A model generated the notes under the pieces. The model was not told the DNA's origin. It ran no database searches and saw only the letters and a program-made list of their open reading frames with translations. Positions 22,295-32,580 of a stretch of 64,000 nucleotides of DNA are shown here, piece by piece. The first letter of the stretch is position 1. Every line of letters begins with the position of its first letter. The DNA is from Thunnus maccoyii (taxonomy: Eukaryota > Chordata > Actinopteri > Scombriformes > Scombridae), in contig NC_056550.1 in assembly GCF_910596095.1 (NCBI RefSeq), positions 11,902,501 through 11,966,500 of the forward strand. Direction: 5' to 3'. Made by a program: the position numbers and the translations under genes.

Positions 22295-22550
22295 TATTTA
22301 CCCGTTTCTTTTTACATATTTTTCACATATTCTCATCAGTTTTCTTCACTTATATTCCTACTGGGGTTTTCTTTCCCCCTGACATCCTGAATGTTATGAG
22401 CACTTTGTCAGAAAAACAAAAAAAGCAACATTTGTTCAAGAGGTACTTTTTCTATTAACACTTAATGATAATAAGTATGAACTTTATATTGAAATTATTA
22501 TTGCAAATTTTCAGTATTTCAATCCCGTTCTCTCTTTGCTGTGAGGAGGA
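21567..22550. other. A-to-B spacer, class II, with 28-base poly-T
   Basis: A copy of the VA3-VB2 spacer. A run of 28 T lies at 22264-22291, where the VA3-VB2 copy has about 14 T. No gene. Confidence 0.55.
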
Positions 22551-22634
22551 GTCAATGCAAAACCTTGATGTCTTCCACCTCTACTTATCTGACTGCAGAG
22601 AGGATGACAGAGAACAGTGGACACACAGTTTAAC

Positions 22635-23080
22635 ATGATGGACTATAGGACAGGACTGCTGCTTTTAACTATCTGCTGGGCAGGTGAAGATTTCCACTGA
22701 TCTTGAATTGAAGTTGTTGTTAAAAAGTTACCAGCTTAAAGAAACTGATTATTTTCCTTTTTCTGTCTTGACAGGTGTTGATGGTCAGACTCTGACAGAA
22801 TCTGAACCAGCAGTTAAAAAACCTGGAGAATCCCACAAACTGACCTGTACAACATCTGGATTGTCATTCAGTAGCCACTGGATGGCCTGGATCAGACAGG
22901 CTCCTGGAAAAGGACTGGAGTGGATTGCTTATATCAACAGTGATGGTAGTACCAAATCCTACTCTCAGTCAGTTCAAGGCCGGTTCACCATCTCCAGAGA
23001 CAACAGCAGAGAGCAGCTGTATCTGCAGATGAACAGTCTGAAGACTGAAGATTCTGCTGTTTATTATTGTGCTCGAGACT
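22635..23080 (+). CDS. IGHV: IGHV segment, family B (VB6)
   Basis: Octamer-like ATGCAAAA 22555-22562. Leader 22635-22683, V exon 22775-23080. CDR1 region [14 protein letters not shown]2 [13 protein letters not shown]3 [13 protein letters not shown], end CARDSQ. Canonical residues are complete. RSS: CACAGTG 23081-23087, 23 bp spacer, ACAAAATCC 23111-23119. It looks functional. Confidence 0.93.
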
Positions 23081-23525
23081 CACAGTGACTGGAGTTGGTT
23101 GAGCAGCTGTACAAAATCCTACAATACTCATCTTCTGGGCTGGTAGCATTTAGTAATCGAGTATGTTTAGTAATAAATTACAGCAACATTTGTCTCTGCA
23201 TTATGTAAAGTTGTGTGTTCCTCAAAAATATTCTTTACTAAACATGAGAAACATCAACTTTCATGATACATTTGTCTGGGTGTGAAATAAAGAAAATACA
23301 AACTACTATAAATAATAATAGAGATGTTTAAGAATAATTAGCATTTCTGTAAATTAAGACATAATGTCTACAAATTATGTGGAATCATAAAATCAAGGAG
23401 TAAAAAAAAGTTGCAGTTTCCTTTATAAAATCACTAGAGGTCAGTGTCAAGTTTCTCTCTCCTCTTTTACAATAACGAAACACTCAGATCTGCTTTTCTC
23501 ATTGATATTAACAGACTGACACTTG

Positions 23526-23576
23526 AGCCAAATCCTTATCTCGTCTAGGGCACCAAAATGGCTAGAGCCGGCCCTG
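23526..23576. mobile_element. hAT-like terminal fragment at a junction
   Basis: On the minus strand this reads CAGGGCCGGCTCTAGCCATT and on to TTTGGTGCCCTAGACGAG, which resembles the terminal inverted repeat of hAT-type DNA transposons. It sits exactly where VB6 3' flank (to about 23525) meets a family A 3' flank (from about 23577), so it may mark the site of a rearrangement. Confidence 0.4.
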
Positions 23577-23833
23577 AGTTCACTGTTACAATAATAGGAA
23601 ACAGTCTTTGAACACATTTAACCGTGAAAAAAGTAAAACGAAATAACATGACTTATTATGATATATAATTATAATAATATTAAATAATACAGTGGAAGCA
23701 TTTACCAAAAAGTGTTCTTCCTGACTCACAATATTTATATTTCAAGCGATGAATTAGTTGCAGCATTATTTCAACTGACAACTACACTTTAAAAGCTCTT
23801 CATCTAACAAGAAATGAAACATAAATAATCTTT

Positions 23834-23900
23834 AGAGTGACTCTAAACGGACAGAATGTGCAGCCTGAAGACACTGCTGTGTATTACTGTGCCAGAGACC
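23834..23900 (+). pseudogene. IGHV: IGHV family A fragment with intact RSS (VA7)
   Basis: Only the last part of FR3 remains, [32 protein letters not shown] 23901-23907, 23 bp, ACAAAAACC 23931-23939 is complete. Leader, FR1, CDR1, FR2 and CDR2 are gone. Family A 3' flank lies on both sides: 23577-23833 before it and from 23940 after it. That is best explained by unequal exchange between two A genes. It cannot encode a V domain, although its RSS might still be cut. Confidence 0.9.
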
Positions 23901-24009
23901 CACAATAACACAAACCATCAGCAGACCTGAACAAAAACCCCTCAGTGCCTGAACACTTGTAACATGAAGCCACCAGAGGAGGAGCCCTCAGACCACTAAT
24001 GATTTCAAC

Positions 24010-25020
24010 ACTAGTTCACAATAACGGGAAAGAGTCTTTGAACACATTTAACCATGAAAAAAGTAAAACATATACAACATGATTTATTATAATACATAAT
24101 TATTTAAATATTAAATAAGTCAATGGAGGCATTTACCAAAAAGTGTTCTTCTTCCTGACTTGCGGTATTTATATTTTAACAACATTTTCTCCTTTTACTC
24201 GTGAGAATACAAGAGCTTTACAGCACTTTCACAGTCTTTAGTATGATCTGTCTCCAGTATAGATGCAAACATTACAGGTGACCTCAGTAGATCAAAATAT
24301 TAGCAAAATGCAAATAAGTTAAATAAGCTGTGGTATTAAAATAAGATAAAGTTATAAACAACTAACAACAGTGTTACTTCTTTCTTGCTCCTCTGCACTA
24401 TTATTAATGATTATAAATTAAAACAGGTGATTTGATGTCTTCGTCCTCTGCATATTGTAGATTAATGTTCACCATTTTTAAAAATGGTTCATCAGATTTT
24501 AGATGTCCTTTCTTGTAGGCAGCCATTAGTTTTTGTTCATGTGTATGAAAATCATTTTAGTTATCTGAGGTGAGATTCATCTCATGTTTTAGCAAAGTTA
24601 AGATTTTGTGTCATGATAATTCAGTTGTGAGTGTGTTAAAAATATGTATTTGTTGAGTGATACTCTGATATCCAACAACACGAGATGGTTGCAACTCAAA
24701 CTTCAAACACAAAATTCAACTTTTGGAGACAATTCTGATTAAATAGAAGTTTCAAATATAGATTGCCTAATTCAAAATTAATTTAGCTTGTGTTGAAATT
24801 ATTACATTATTGTTTTGCACAACAAACAAAAGGCCAAATTCTATCCTCCATGTGAGGACGAGTCAATTCAAAACTTGGTTGACTTCCAACTTCACTGATC
24901 CAACTGCAAATAAAATGAGAAAATTGTTTAGTTTCCACTGCGACTTTTGTTTTGTGCAAGGTAAAAGAGTATTGCACATTTTAAAAACTTCAATGCAGTT
25001 CTCTCCTTGCTGTGAGGAGG
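24010..25020. other. A-to-B spacer, class II variant, with ghost B promoter
   Basis: Matched by 35940-37130 and 59640-60730. A decayed family B promoter block lies at 24851-24915 (GTGAGGACGAGTCAATTC), about 175 bp upstream of the working one. A short inverted pair, CACCATTTTTAAAAATGG, lies near 24470. No gene. Confidence 0.55.
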
Positions 25021-25105
25021 AGTTAATGCAAAACCTTGATGTCTTCCACCTCTACTTATCTGACTGATGAGAGGATGACAGAGAACAGTGGACACACAGT
25101 TTAAC

Positions 25106-25553
25106 ATGATGGACTATAGGACAGGACTGCTGCTTTTAACTATCTGCTGGGCAGGTGAAGATCTTCACATATCTTGAGTTGAAGTTGTTGTTAAAAAGTT
25201 ACCATCTTAAATCAACTAATTATTTTTCTTTTTCATCTTGACAGGTGTTGATGGTCAGACTCTGACAGAATCTGAACCAGTAGTTAAAAAGCCTGGAGAA
25301 TCCCACAAACTGACCTGTACAACATCTGGATTGTCATTCAGCAGCTATGCTATGGTCTGGGTCAGACAGGCTCCTGGAAAAGGACTGGAGTGGATTGCAC
25401 TTATCAGCAATGGTGGTGGTAGCTACATCTACTACTCTCAGTCAGTTCAAGGTCGGTTCACCATCTCCAGAGACAACAGCAGAGAGCAGCTGTATCTGCA
25501 GATGAACAGTCTGAAGACTGAAGATTCTGCTGTTTATTATTGTGCTCGAGACT
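25106..25553 (+). CDS. IGHV: IGHV segment, family B (VB7)
   Basis: Octamer-like ATGCAAAA 25026-25033. Leader 25106-25154, V exon 25245-25553. FR1 has [14 protein letters not shown]1 region [17 protein letters not shown]2 [12 protein letters not shown], one of the longest; FR3 [13 protein letters not shown], end CARDSQ. Canonical residues are complete. RSS: CACAGTG 25554-25560, 22 bp, ACAAAATCC 25583-25591. It looks functional. Confidence 0.93.
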
Positions 25554-25591
25554 CACAGTGACTGAGTTGGTTGAGCAGCTGTACAAAATCC

Positions 25592-26440
25592 TACAGTACT
25601 CATCAGACCCCCTTAACTCACATGAATCATGTATTTTCTCAGCTCAGGTGGTTCAAGAAAATGATGTAATTCCTTCAGACCCAAACATCTTTTTAGGAAC
25701 CAGTGATATTATAATTTGGTTTTTAAAGTATATTTCCTGAGAGAGAGCATAATTTTTAATGATAACTCTTAATAAAGATTTGATTTCTCTTCTCATGTAA
25801 GAAAAAACTTTTTTTGTTGTTGTTTTTACATGAATTTCAGTATGTGAGCAGCTCTCTAGAGGCTCAAATATCTGCAACACTGAAAACATTAAAATGCCAA
25901 AGTTGATATTTGCCAATTTGCAATTTTCACTATATAAAAGTGACAATGGAGCAACATCGTAAAAAAACTCATCATGTCAAACCAAGTCAAAAAATTTACT
26001 TTCAGTATTTCCAGAAAAATGTCCGTTTAACACCATTAAACACTCAGAATACACAGTCTCTCTTTATTAACTCAAACATGTTCTTTTGTAGCTTTGTGTT
26101 TCCTCCCACATGCGGCTCTGATCTCTAAAGCTCCTCTTAGACATGCACCTCTTTACATTAATCTTGTTGATTTTTTACCGTGTCAGTCACATGTCCGAAG
26201 AAGCAGCAGGGTCAATTTTATGTAAATCTGAGTGCCTGTCAATCCATGTCTGAAAAGAGTTTAAATTGTCAGTTGCTGTAAATGTGTTTGTCTGTGTTGT
26301 GGAGAATAAAAAACAAAAACTGTAAGAAAACATTCTAAATAATAATAGTTTTTCCATAAACTTGCATCATAATATATGTGTTCCTATTAAAAGTGTCAGA
26401 ATTTCTGCAGGATCCTTCTTTTATAGCCTGTCAGTGTCCT
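25592..26440. other. Intergenic VB7-VA8
   Basis: Family B 3' flank, about 350 bp of unique DNA (25950-26280), then the family A type I 5' flank that is also found at 1-150 and 30535-30680. No gene. Confidence 0.5.
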
Positions 26441-26549
26441 TCTTTATGCAAAGTGAACTTCCTCACAGTCTGCTATAAACACTTGATATCATGCTGTCAG
26501 TTGCAGCAGAAGAAGAGAAGCTCTCATCAGATCACCTTCAATACCAACC

Positions 26550-26997
26550 ATGTTCTCTGTAGCTCTGCTGCTGCTGCTGCTGCTGGATCCTGTGAGTCTC
26601 ACTGAGGCAGAGACACTGACAGTATGATCACAGCACACTGACTGTTCACTGTTGTTACACTGATTCAATACTCAACATGTTTTCCTCCACAGGTGTGAAG
26701 TGTGAACAGTTGACACAGCCAGCCTCAGTGACTGTGCAGCCAGGTCAACGTCTGACCATCACCTGTCAGGTCTCTTATTCTGTGAGCGATTATGCTACAG
26801 CTTGGATCAGACAGCCTGCAGGGAAAGAACTGGAGTGGATTGGAAGTGCACGTGTTGGATACACCACAGACTACAAAAGAACTATTCACTAAAGAACAAG
26901 TTCAGTATCGACTTAGACTCTTCCAGCAACAGAGTGACTCTAAATGGACAGAATGTGCAGCCTGAAGACACTGCTGTGTATTACTGTGCCAGACACC
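26550..26997 (+). pseudogene. IGHV: IGHV family A pseudogene (VA8): frameshift in CDR2/FR3, slipped leader
   Basis: Promoter ATGCAAAG 26446-26453 and TATAAA 26474-26479. Leader 26550-26591 is the 42-nt CTG-run form also seen in VA1; V exon 26693-26997. CDR1 region YSVSDYA, CDR2 SARVGYTTDY. A 5-nt insertion after the CDR2 (about 26877-26884) shifts the frame, so FR3 is read out of frame. RSS: CACAATA 26998-27004, 23 bp, ACAAAAACC 27028-27036. Two independent defects (leader phase, insertion) make it a pseudogene. Confidence 0.9.
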
Positions 26998-27072
26998 CAC
27001 AATAACACAAACCATCAGCAGACCTGAACAAAAACCCCTCAGTGCCTGAACACTTGTAACATGAAGCCACCA

Positions 27073-27540
27073 GAGGAGGAGCCCTCAGACCACTAATGAG
27101 TTCAACACTAGTTCACTGTTACAGTAAAGAGAGAAACAGCCTTTAGATTTTTCTAAATGTTTATCTTAATTTAATTTGGCAGCAACTGTTTCCATCTATG
27201 TAAAGACTTTGACATTATAATCACTGATACATGACACTCAGTGAAACTCAGTGAATTACACTATTATACATTATTCAACATTAAATTGTTCAATTAATTA
27301 AATAAATTCAGTTGCCAACTTGTCTTCAAAAGCTCATCATCTGACAAGAAATCAGTCTAAAGAAATGCAGCTTCTCTCCCAAAACGCCATTATTTGAAAA
27401 TAAACAACATTCAATCTGAATCATAAACCACCAACCTGATGTTAATGTTATAGTAATTAGTCAAACTACAGAAAATTTTGCTTTCATCATCAGTCTAAGT
27501 GTGTTTGTCAGCAATTCAAATTCTTCTTTTGAGTTATTTT
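27073..27540. other. Left part of the duplicated C-D-E-A block (copy 1)
   Basis: Family A 3' flank and AT-rich DNA matching 40354-40735. This is the left side of a roughly 3.7 kb unit (27.07-30.84 kb) repeated at 40.35-43.98 kb. No leader or promoter for VC2 is present here. Confidence 0.6.
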
Positions 27541-27546
27541 AATAAG

Positions 27547-27853
27547 GTGTATACAGTATTGATCTCATCCAGCCAGACTCAATGGTTGTGCAGCCTGGAC
27601 AGTCTTTGACCATCACCTGTCAGGTCTCTGGTTATTCTCTGACTGATAGCAGCTATGCAACAGGTTGGATCAGACAGCGTGAAGGAAAACCAGTGGATTG
27701 GATTTTGAATTGGTGGGGAGGAGGCAGAATTGATCCAAATAATGTTCTGAAGAACAAGTTCTTCACCACACAAACCTTTCTTCTAGAAAAGTGACATTAA
27801 CTGAATCTGCAGCCTGATGACACAACTGTTTATTTCTGTGCACATGTAAACTC
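27547..27853 (+). pseudogene. IGHV: IGHV family C pseudogene (VC2), no leader
   Basis: Family C homology begins at the exon boundary (GTGTATACAGTATTGATC). No family C leader, intron or promoter precedes it, and the would-be acceptor is only TTTTAATAAG. FR1, CDR1 (GYSLTDSSYATGWIRQ) and FR2 are readable. After KNKF the frame is lost and FR3 is degenerate; the Cys104 region reads TTTCTGTGCACATG. The RSS remnant has TACAGTG 27854-27860 (first heptamer base changed), 23 bp and ACAAATACC 27884-27892. VC3 is its block duplicate. Confidence 0.88.
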
Positions 27854-28070
27854 TACAGTGATACAAACCACCAGCAGGCCAGAACAAATACCCTAATTTC
27901 CCTCATATCATTGATACATGAGTTCAACTTAACATGTACCATACAGACAGTCTTTCTGACTATTTTTGGGTCTCTGGATGTGATATTGTATTCCACATGG
28001 AAGGACAAGTCATAACTTCAACTATAACAGACTTCCAGTAAATGAGCCACTCCCTCCCCATGATACTGTG

Positions 28071-28078
28071 ATGCAAAT
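28071..28078 (+). promoter_or_regulatory. VD1 consensus octamer
   Basis: Perfect ATGCAAAT 86 bp upstream of the VD1 start codon ATG; the counterpart at VD2 is 41770-41777. No TATA box is evident in between. Confidence 0.65.
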
Positions 28079-28163
28079 CTTCAGTGTGTGCAGTGTACAT
28101 CTGTCCTGCTGACTGGTCTTGTTGTTCTTGTGGAGCATCAGAGGTCACATCTCCAGCCTCAGG

Positions 28164-28658
28164 ATGATGAACACACTCACTCTTCTGCTGGTTGCTCTCT
28201 CTCTGTCCTGTGAGTTCTCCTGCTTCTTGTTGTTTTATCTTTTATCAGACAACATCAACTGATGGTCAGTCAGTGATACCAGAAAACTTCCCAGATGACT
28301 GTTTGTCTCACTATCTTCTGTGGTTCATCTCTCCTTTCATCTCATCAGGTTGTACAGGTCAGAGTATGGAGTCCATTCCTTCCAGTTCAGTGGTGAAAAA
28401 GCCTGGTGAGACTCTCAGTCTCTCCTGCAGGGGATCTGGCTTCACATTTAGCTGCTGCAGTATGCACTGGATCAGACAACCTGCAGGAAAAGCACTGGGA
28501 TGGATGGGGCGCATTTATAGCGATGCAAGTGGAACTGATTATTCCAGCAGTGTGCAAGGACGAATAGAAATCACCAGAGATAACAGCAACAACATGGTGT
28601 ATCTGAGACTGTCCAACCTAAAGCCAGAGGACTCTGCTGTGTATTACTGTGCCAAATA
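28164..28658 (+). CDS. IGHV: IGHV segment, family D (VD1)
   Basis: Leader 28164-28209 (MMNTLTLLLVALSLS plus split Cys, donor GTGAGT), intron 139 bp, V exon 28349-28658 after CTCATCAG. It opens CTGQSMESIPSSSVVKKPGE. CDR1 region GFTFSCCSMHW contains two extra cysteines. FR2 is WIRQPAGKALGWMG (Gly for the usual Glu). CDR2 RIYSDASGTDY, FR3 RIEITRDNSNNMVYLRLSN, end YYCAKY. RSS: CACACTG 28659-28665, 23 bp, ACAAAAACT 28689-28697. All canonical residues are present. VD2 is a close duplicate. It looks functional. Confidence 0.92.
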
Positions 28659-28699
28659 CACACTGGTTAAAGTAAGCAGAGAGGCTTTACAAAAACTCC

Positions 28700-29190
28700 A
28701 CAGATGATGTTTTTACAAAGACCCACAGGTGGCAGTAGAAGATATGGTTTGGAATAAAACTAACTAAGGAGAATAATGACAAAGCCTCTAAACATGTAAA
28801 CACACACACACATGAATGCACACTGTGAAAGCAACAGCTGATGTTGGTATTTGTGACTTCCTGTTTTTTAGGGTTATATGTACCTTTTTATAAAAGTAAT
28901 GGTTAATAATGATCCCATAAATTGTTTTGTACAGTAGGTCTGAAATTACAAACATACTGTAAATTGACATTTATGAATAATATATAAATGGCCCACAAAT
29001 ACTGCTGATCAGAATATATGAATGAATCTAAATTGGGTAAGAATTCATGTTAAAGTGGAATAAGCTGAGATCATCTTCATCATAAATGTTAAAATTATTA
29101 TTAAAATATAGAAATATGTTCTAAATGTCCCAGTTTTTGATTTTTTTATCTAGAGATATGTGTGATGTGGTGTGTTTCTCTTTGAGGAGG
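28700..29190. other. Intergenic VD1-VE1
   Basis: AT-rich, with a short CA run at 28799-28812 and the VE1 promoter at its end. In the block copy about 540 bp of this interval is missing, which removes the VE2 promoter. No gene. Confidence 0.55.
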
Positions 29191-29198
29191 AGGAGTCA

Positions 29199-29206
29199 AT
29201 GCAAAT
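29199..29206 (+). promoter_or_regulatory. VE1 consensus octamer
   Basis: Perfect ATGCAAAT inside a family B-like context (GAGGAGGAGTCAATGC), about 100 bp upstream of the VE1 ATG. Families E and B therefore share promoter ancestry, but E kept the consensus eighth base. Confidence 0.65.
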
Positions 29207-29309
29207 CTCTGATCTCTTTCATCTCTACATATGTGTTGCAGAATGAATGACAGAGACTAAATCACTGACATACACGCTGCAGACTGGACAGAGACAATGT
29301 GCTTTTACA

Positions 29310-29756
29310 ATGATCAGACCTGATTATTTGGTTGTTTTTCTCATCCTGTCAATTAACTGGACAGGTAAGAACCATTGTTGTTTTTCTGACGACCTGGTAT
29401 AAAGATGTTATGGCTGCATGACAGTAGCTAATAAACAGTTTAACTTTCTGTAGGTGCTGAGGGTCAAACACTGATTGAGTCTGAATCAGTGGTTAAAAGG
29501 TCTGGAGAATCCCACAGACTGACCTGCACATATTCAGGATTCAGTAGCCATTACTGGAATGCTTGGATTAAACAGGCTGGTGGAAAAGGACTGGAGTGGG
29601 TTGCTACTATCAGTGAGACCAGTAGCTACATCTACTACTCTGAGTCAGTGAAAGGCCGGTTCACCATCTCCAGAGACAACAACAGAGAGCAGGTGTATCT
29701 GCAGATGAACAGTCTGAAGACTGAAGATTCTGCTGTTTATTATTGTGCTCGAGAGC
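29310..29756 (+). CDS. IGHV: IGHV segment, family E (VE1); coding intact, RSS nonamer deleted
   Basis: Leader 29310-29364 ([19 protein letters not shown], donor GTAAGA), V exon 29454-29756 after TTTCTGTAG. Mature [22 protein letters not shown]1 region [16 protein letters not shown]2 [13 protein letters not shown]3 [18 protein letters not shown], end CAREPQ. Cys/Trp/Cys are present and the frame is open. Heptamer-like CACAGTA 29757-29763 is followed directly by family B downstream flank (GTCATCCTTACTGGGCTG). The spacer and nonamer that lie between these in family B genes are absent. It probably cannot be rearranged by RAG, so it is an ORF rather than a functional segment. Confidence 0.9.
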
Positions 29757-29764
29757 CACAGTAG

Positions 29765-30680
29765 TCATCCTTACTGGGCTGATAGACCCTAACTATCTCA
29801 CTTGTTTTGTGTGTTCAGTTGTATGGAAATAATAAAGTAGAGTAATACAGTACAGTATGTAAAGAGTAAATGCTGGACCATACAGTCACATGCAAAAACA
29901 CGCACATACACATTAACAAACAGTAAAAACCGAAAAGAAGTTATTCAAGACTTAAAACATCTATTTTTCTCCTCCGTGTATCACTGACAACAGTTCTAAG
30001 TTCAGTTCAGTTCAGTTTTAATCCATCTTAACAGATGTATCATTGTAATAATAATGATTTACTTTATACTACTACAAATAACACTAATGCAGAACTATAC
30101 TTATTTATCTATTTTAAAACCATAGCATTACTAGAGCCAAGGACTAACTAGTGTTTATTTAAACTCTTTAAGCAGAGAAAGGGTGCATACACTTTTATAT
30201 TGTTTAATATGTTGCCAGAAATTTGTGGCTTTTTCCCTTGAAAGTCAGATAATAACTGAACCTGTACAATGGGCTACAAATTTGGACAATCCAGTGTACA
30301 TTACTCGACTACCTGACAGAGATAAGATCCTGATTAAGGACAGGAGAAGGTTTGAAGAAATGATATGATATGATCTGAGAAATGATGGTTAGACAATCTG
30401 ATAAAACAGCTTTATTATCTCAGACATGTTCTTGTGTATCTCTGATGTTCTCTGTAGCTGAGGCAGAATGGAAAAATTAAATTGTCTGTTTATTTGACTT
30501 CAAATGCATTTGTCTGACTTGTGTTAGAGGTTTTGTGAAGAATGAAAGAACATTAACTTTAAGTTACTGTTTTAAATAATACATTTGTATGTGTCAAAAT
30601 AAATGCTAATAACACAATTCCAAGTTGACTATGTGTGACACAACAGTCCATCCTTCTTTTATAGCCTGTCAGTATCCTTC
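29765..30680. other. Intergenic VE1-VA9 (block copy 1)
   Basis: Near-identical to 42921-43820. A 61-codon frame at 30183-30368 is kept in both copies but has no splice or promoter context and starts with GTG. I see no gene. Confidence 0.5.
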
Positions 30681-30787
30681 TTTATGCAAAATGAACTTCC
30701 TCACAGTCTGCTATAAACACTTGATATCATGCTGTCAGTTGCAGCAGAAGAAGAGAAGCTCCCATCAGATCACCTTCAATACCAATC

Positions 30788-31206
30788 ATGTTCTCTGTAG
30801 CTCTGCTGCTGCTGCTGGCTGCTGGATCTTGTGAGTCTCACTGGATTTGTCATAGTCAGCAGTTCTTCTTTATTTTGATATTTTGTCACAAAACATTTTC
30901 TTCTTTCAACAGGTGTGAAGTGTGAACAGTTGACACAGCCAGCCTCAGTGACTGTGCAACCAGGTCAACGTCTGACCATCACCTGTCAGGTCTCTTATTC
31001 TCTCGGCTATTGGACAGCTTGGATCAGACAGCCTGCAGGGAAAGGACTGGAGTGGATTGGAAGTAGATATACTGGAGGCTCTGCCTACAAAGATTCACTA
31101 AAGAACAAGTTCAGTATCAACTTAGACTCTTCCAGCAAAACAGTGACTCTAAATGGACAGAATGTGCAGCCTGAAGACACTGCTGTGTATTACTGTGCCA
31201 GAGACC
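30788..31206 (+). CDS. IGHV: IGHV segment, family A (VA9)
   Basis: Promoter ATGCAAAA 30684-30691 and TATAAA 30712-30717 (type I). Leader 30788-30830 is 43 nt (MFSVALLLLLAAGS plus split Cys), so unlike VA1, VA8 and VA12 it has the normal phase. V exon 30913-31206. CDR1 region YSLGYW (short form, as VA2), CDR2 SRYTGGSAY, FR3 FSINLDSSSKTV. Canonical residues are complete. RSS: CACAATA 31207-31213, 23 bp, ACAAAAACC 31237-31245. It looks functional. Confidence 0.93.
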
Positions 31207-31245
31207 CACAATAACACAAACCATCAGCAGACCTGTACAAAAACC

Positions 31246-32580
31246 CCTCAGTGCCTGAACATTTGTAACATGAAGCCACCAGAGGAGGAGCCCTCAGACC
31301 ACTAATGATTTCAACACCAGTTCACTGTTACAATAGCAGGAAACAGGCATTGAATCGTGCTTTCTGATAAATTCCAAATTCACAACTTACTAAGTTTATG
31401 AGAAAATATAATGAAATTCAGATAATTCAGTTTCCATAAAGTCCAAAACATAATAAATCTTAAATTAATATTCAGAACATATATCCACTGAGATAATACA
31501 ATAATTTACTTTAATTTATATACCTGTAACCCTGATAAAAAACACTGAAGGGTTAATTCATTTGAAGAAAGAAAAAATGATAAGAGAGGAATTCAATTCC
31601 AAAGACAAAAATGGCTTTTTAAATCATTATCACCAGTATTAGCAGTATTCTGACAATAATTTAATGGAATAACTTAATTATCCTATTTATACAACATATA
31701 CATATCTTATGTATACAACAAATTATAACCAGAAAACATTGTATTTCATGACTATATTCAGTTTTGTTAAAAAAGTGTCAGTAATATTACCTTTACTGTT
31801 AATGTACATCTCAACTTGTCTGAAATGGTTTAATAAATATATTACAAAGTACATCGACTTTTTTTTTGAAGATATTCCTTGACATCATTCTGTTCAGTAA
31901 GACTTCAAAAGCTAAACTAAAAAAAGAGAAAAAGATTACCTTTGAAAATGGCACCATAAACAGCTCACATGCTGAGAGAGATTTTTCTGCCCAGTCAAGC
32001 CACCAGAAACAATCTGTTTCTGAAAACCTGATTTTCTTCTGTTTTTTTGGCTCCTTTGGCCTTGAACTGACCTAAACTTGAACCAAATGCTAGAGATGAG
32101 TATGGGCAACACATTTTTCAACAAGACAACTTACAAAGTTTTCCACTAAAGAGTTATGAAAACTATTAGAAGCTTTTTTTAACAGTAACTGTTTCCATCA
32201 ATTTAGATTGGACAATAAAAACAGTGATATTCTATGAAACATATAATACAGTGAAAATTAAACACTACTATACTTTATTAAACCTTTATAGTGATTGAAA
32301 TAATTAATCTGTGCACAGTATCTCTGAGTTTTTGCCTCTTGTTTGTATGTGTAGTCTCTGCTCTCCAGGTCTCTGAGGTAGAGACGAGGTTGTGTGGTCC
32401 AGGGCCTACCAGTGTTTGGCAGCACCTGGAAGCTGCTTGGCATCTTCCTGGATCTATGTTCTTCATATACAGTATTTTTGCACTCTATCTAATGTTGTCA
32501 TCCTGTTTCTCCATAGTGTGTTTTTACTGTCAAAAATAATAAAATGAATAAAAGCTGAATTCCATTTTGCTGCTTCAGTT
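31246..32580. other. Intergenic, largely unique AT-rich DNA
   Basis: VA9 3' flank for about 100 bp, then unique AT-rich DNA. A more GC-rich patch at 32340-32455 is followed by ATAAAATGAATAAAAGC near 32540. I cannot identify a gene in it. It ends at the TIR element. Confidence 0.4.

Noticed and set aside
30183-30368. 61-codon frame conserved with 43320-43505
   Set aside because: It lies in a recently duplicated block, so conservation is expected. There is no ATG, splice site or promoter context, and no known domain.
32291-32539. 82-codon frame in a GC-richer patch
   Set aside because: No recognisable domain; overlapping frames on the other strand are equally long.
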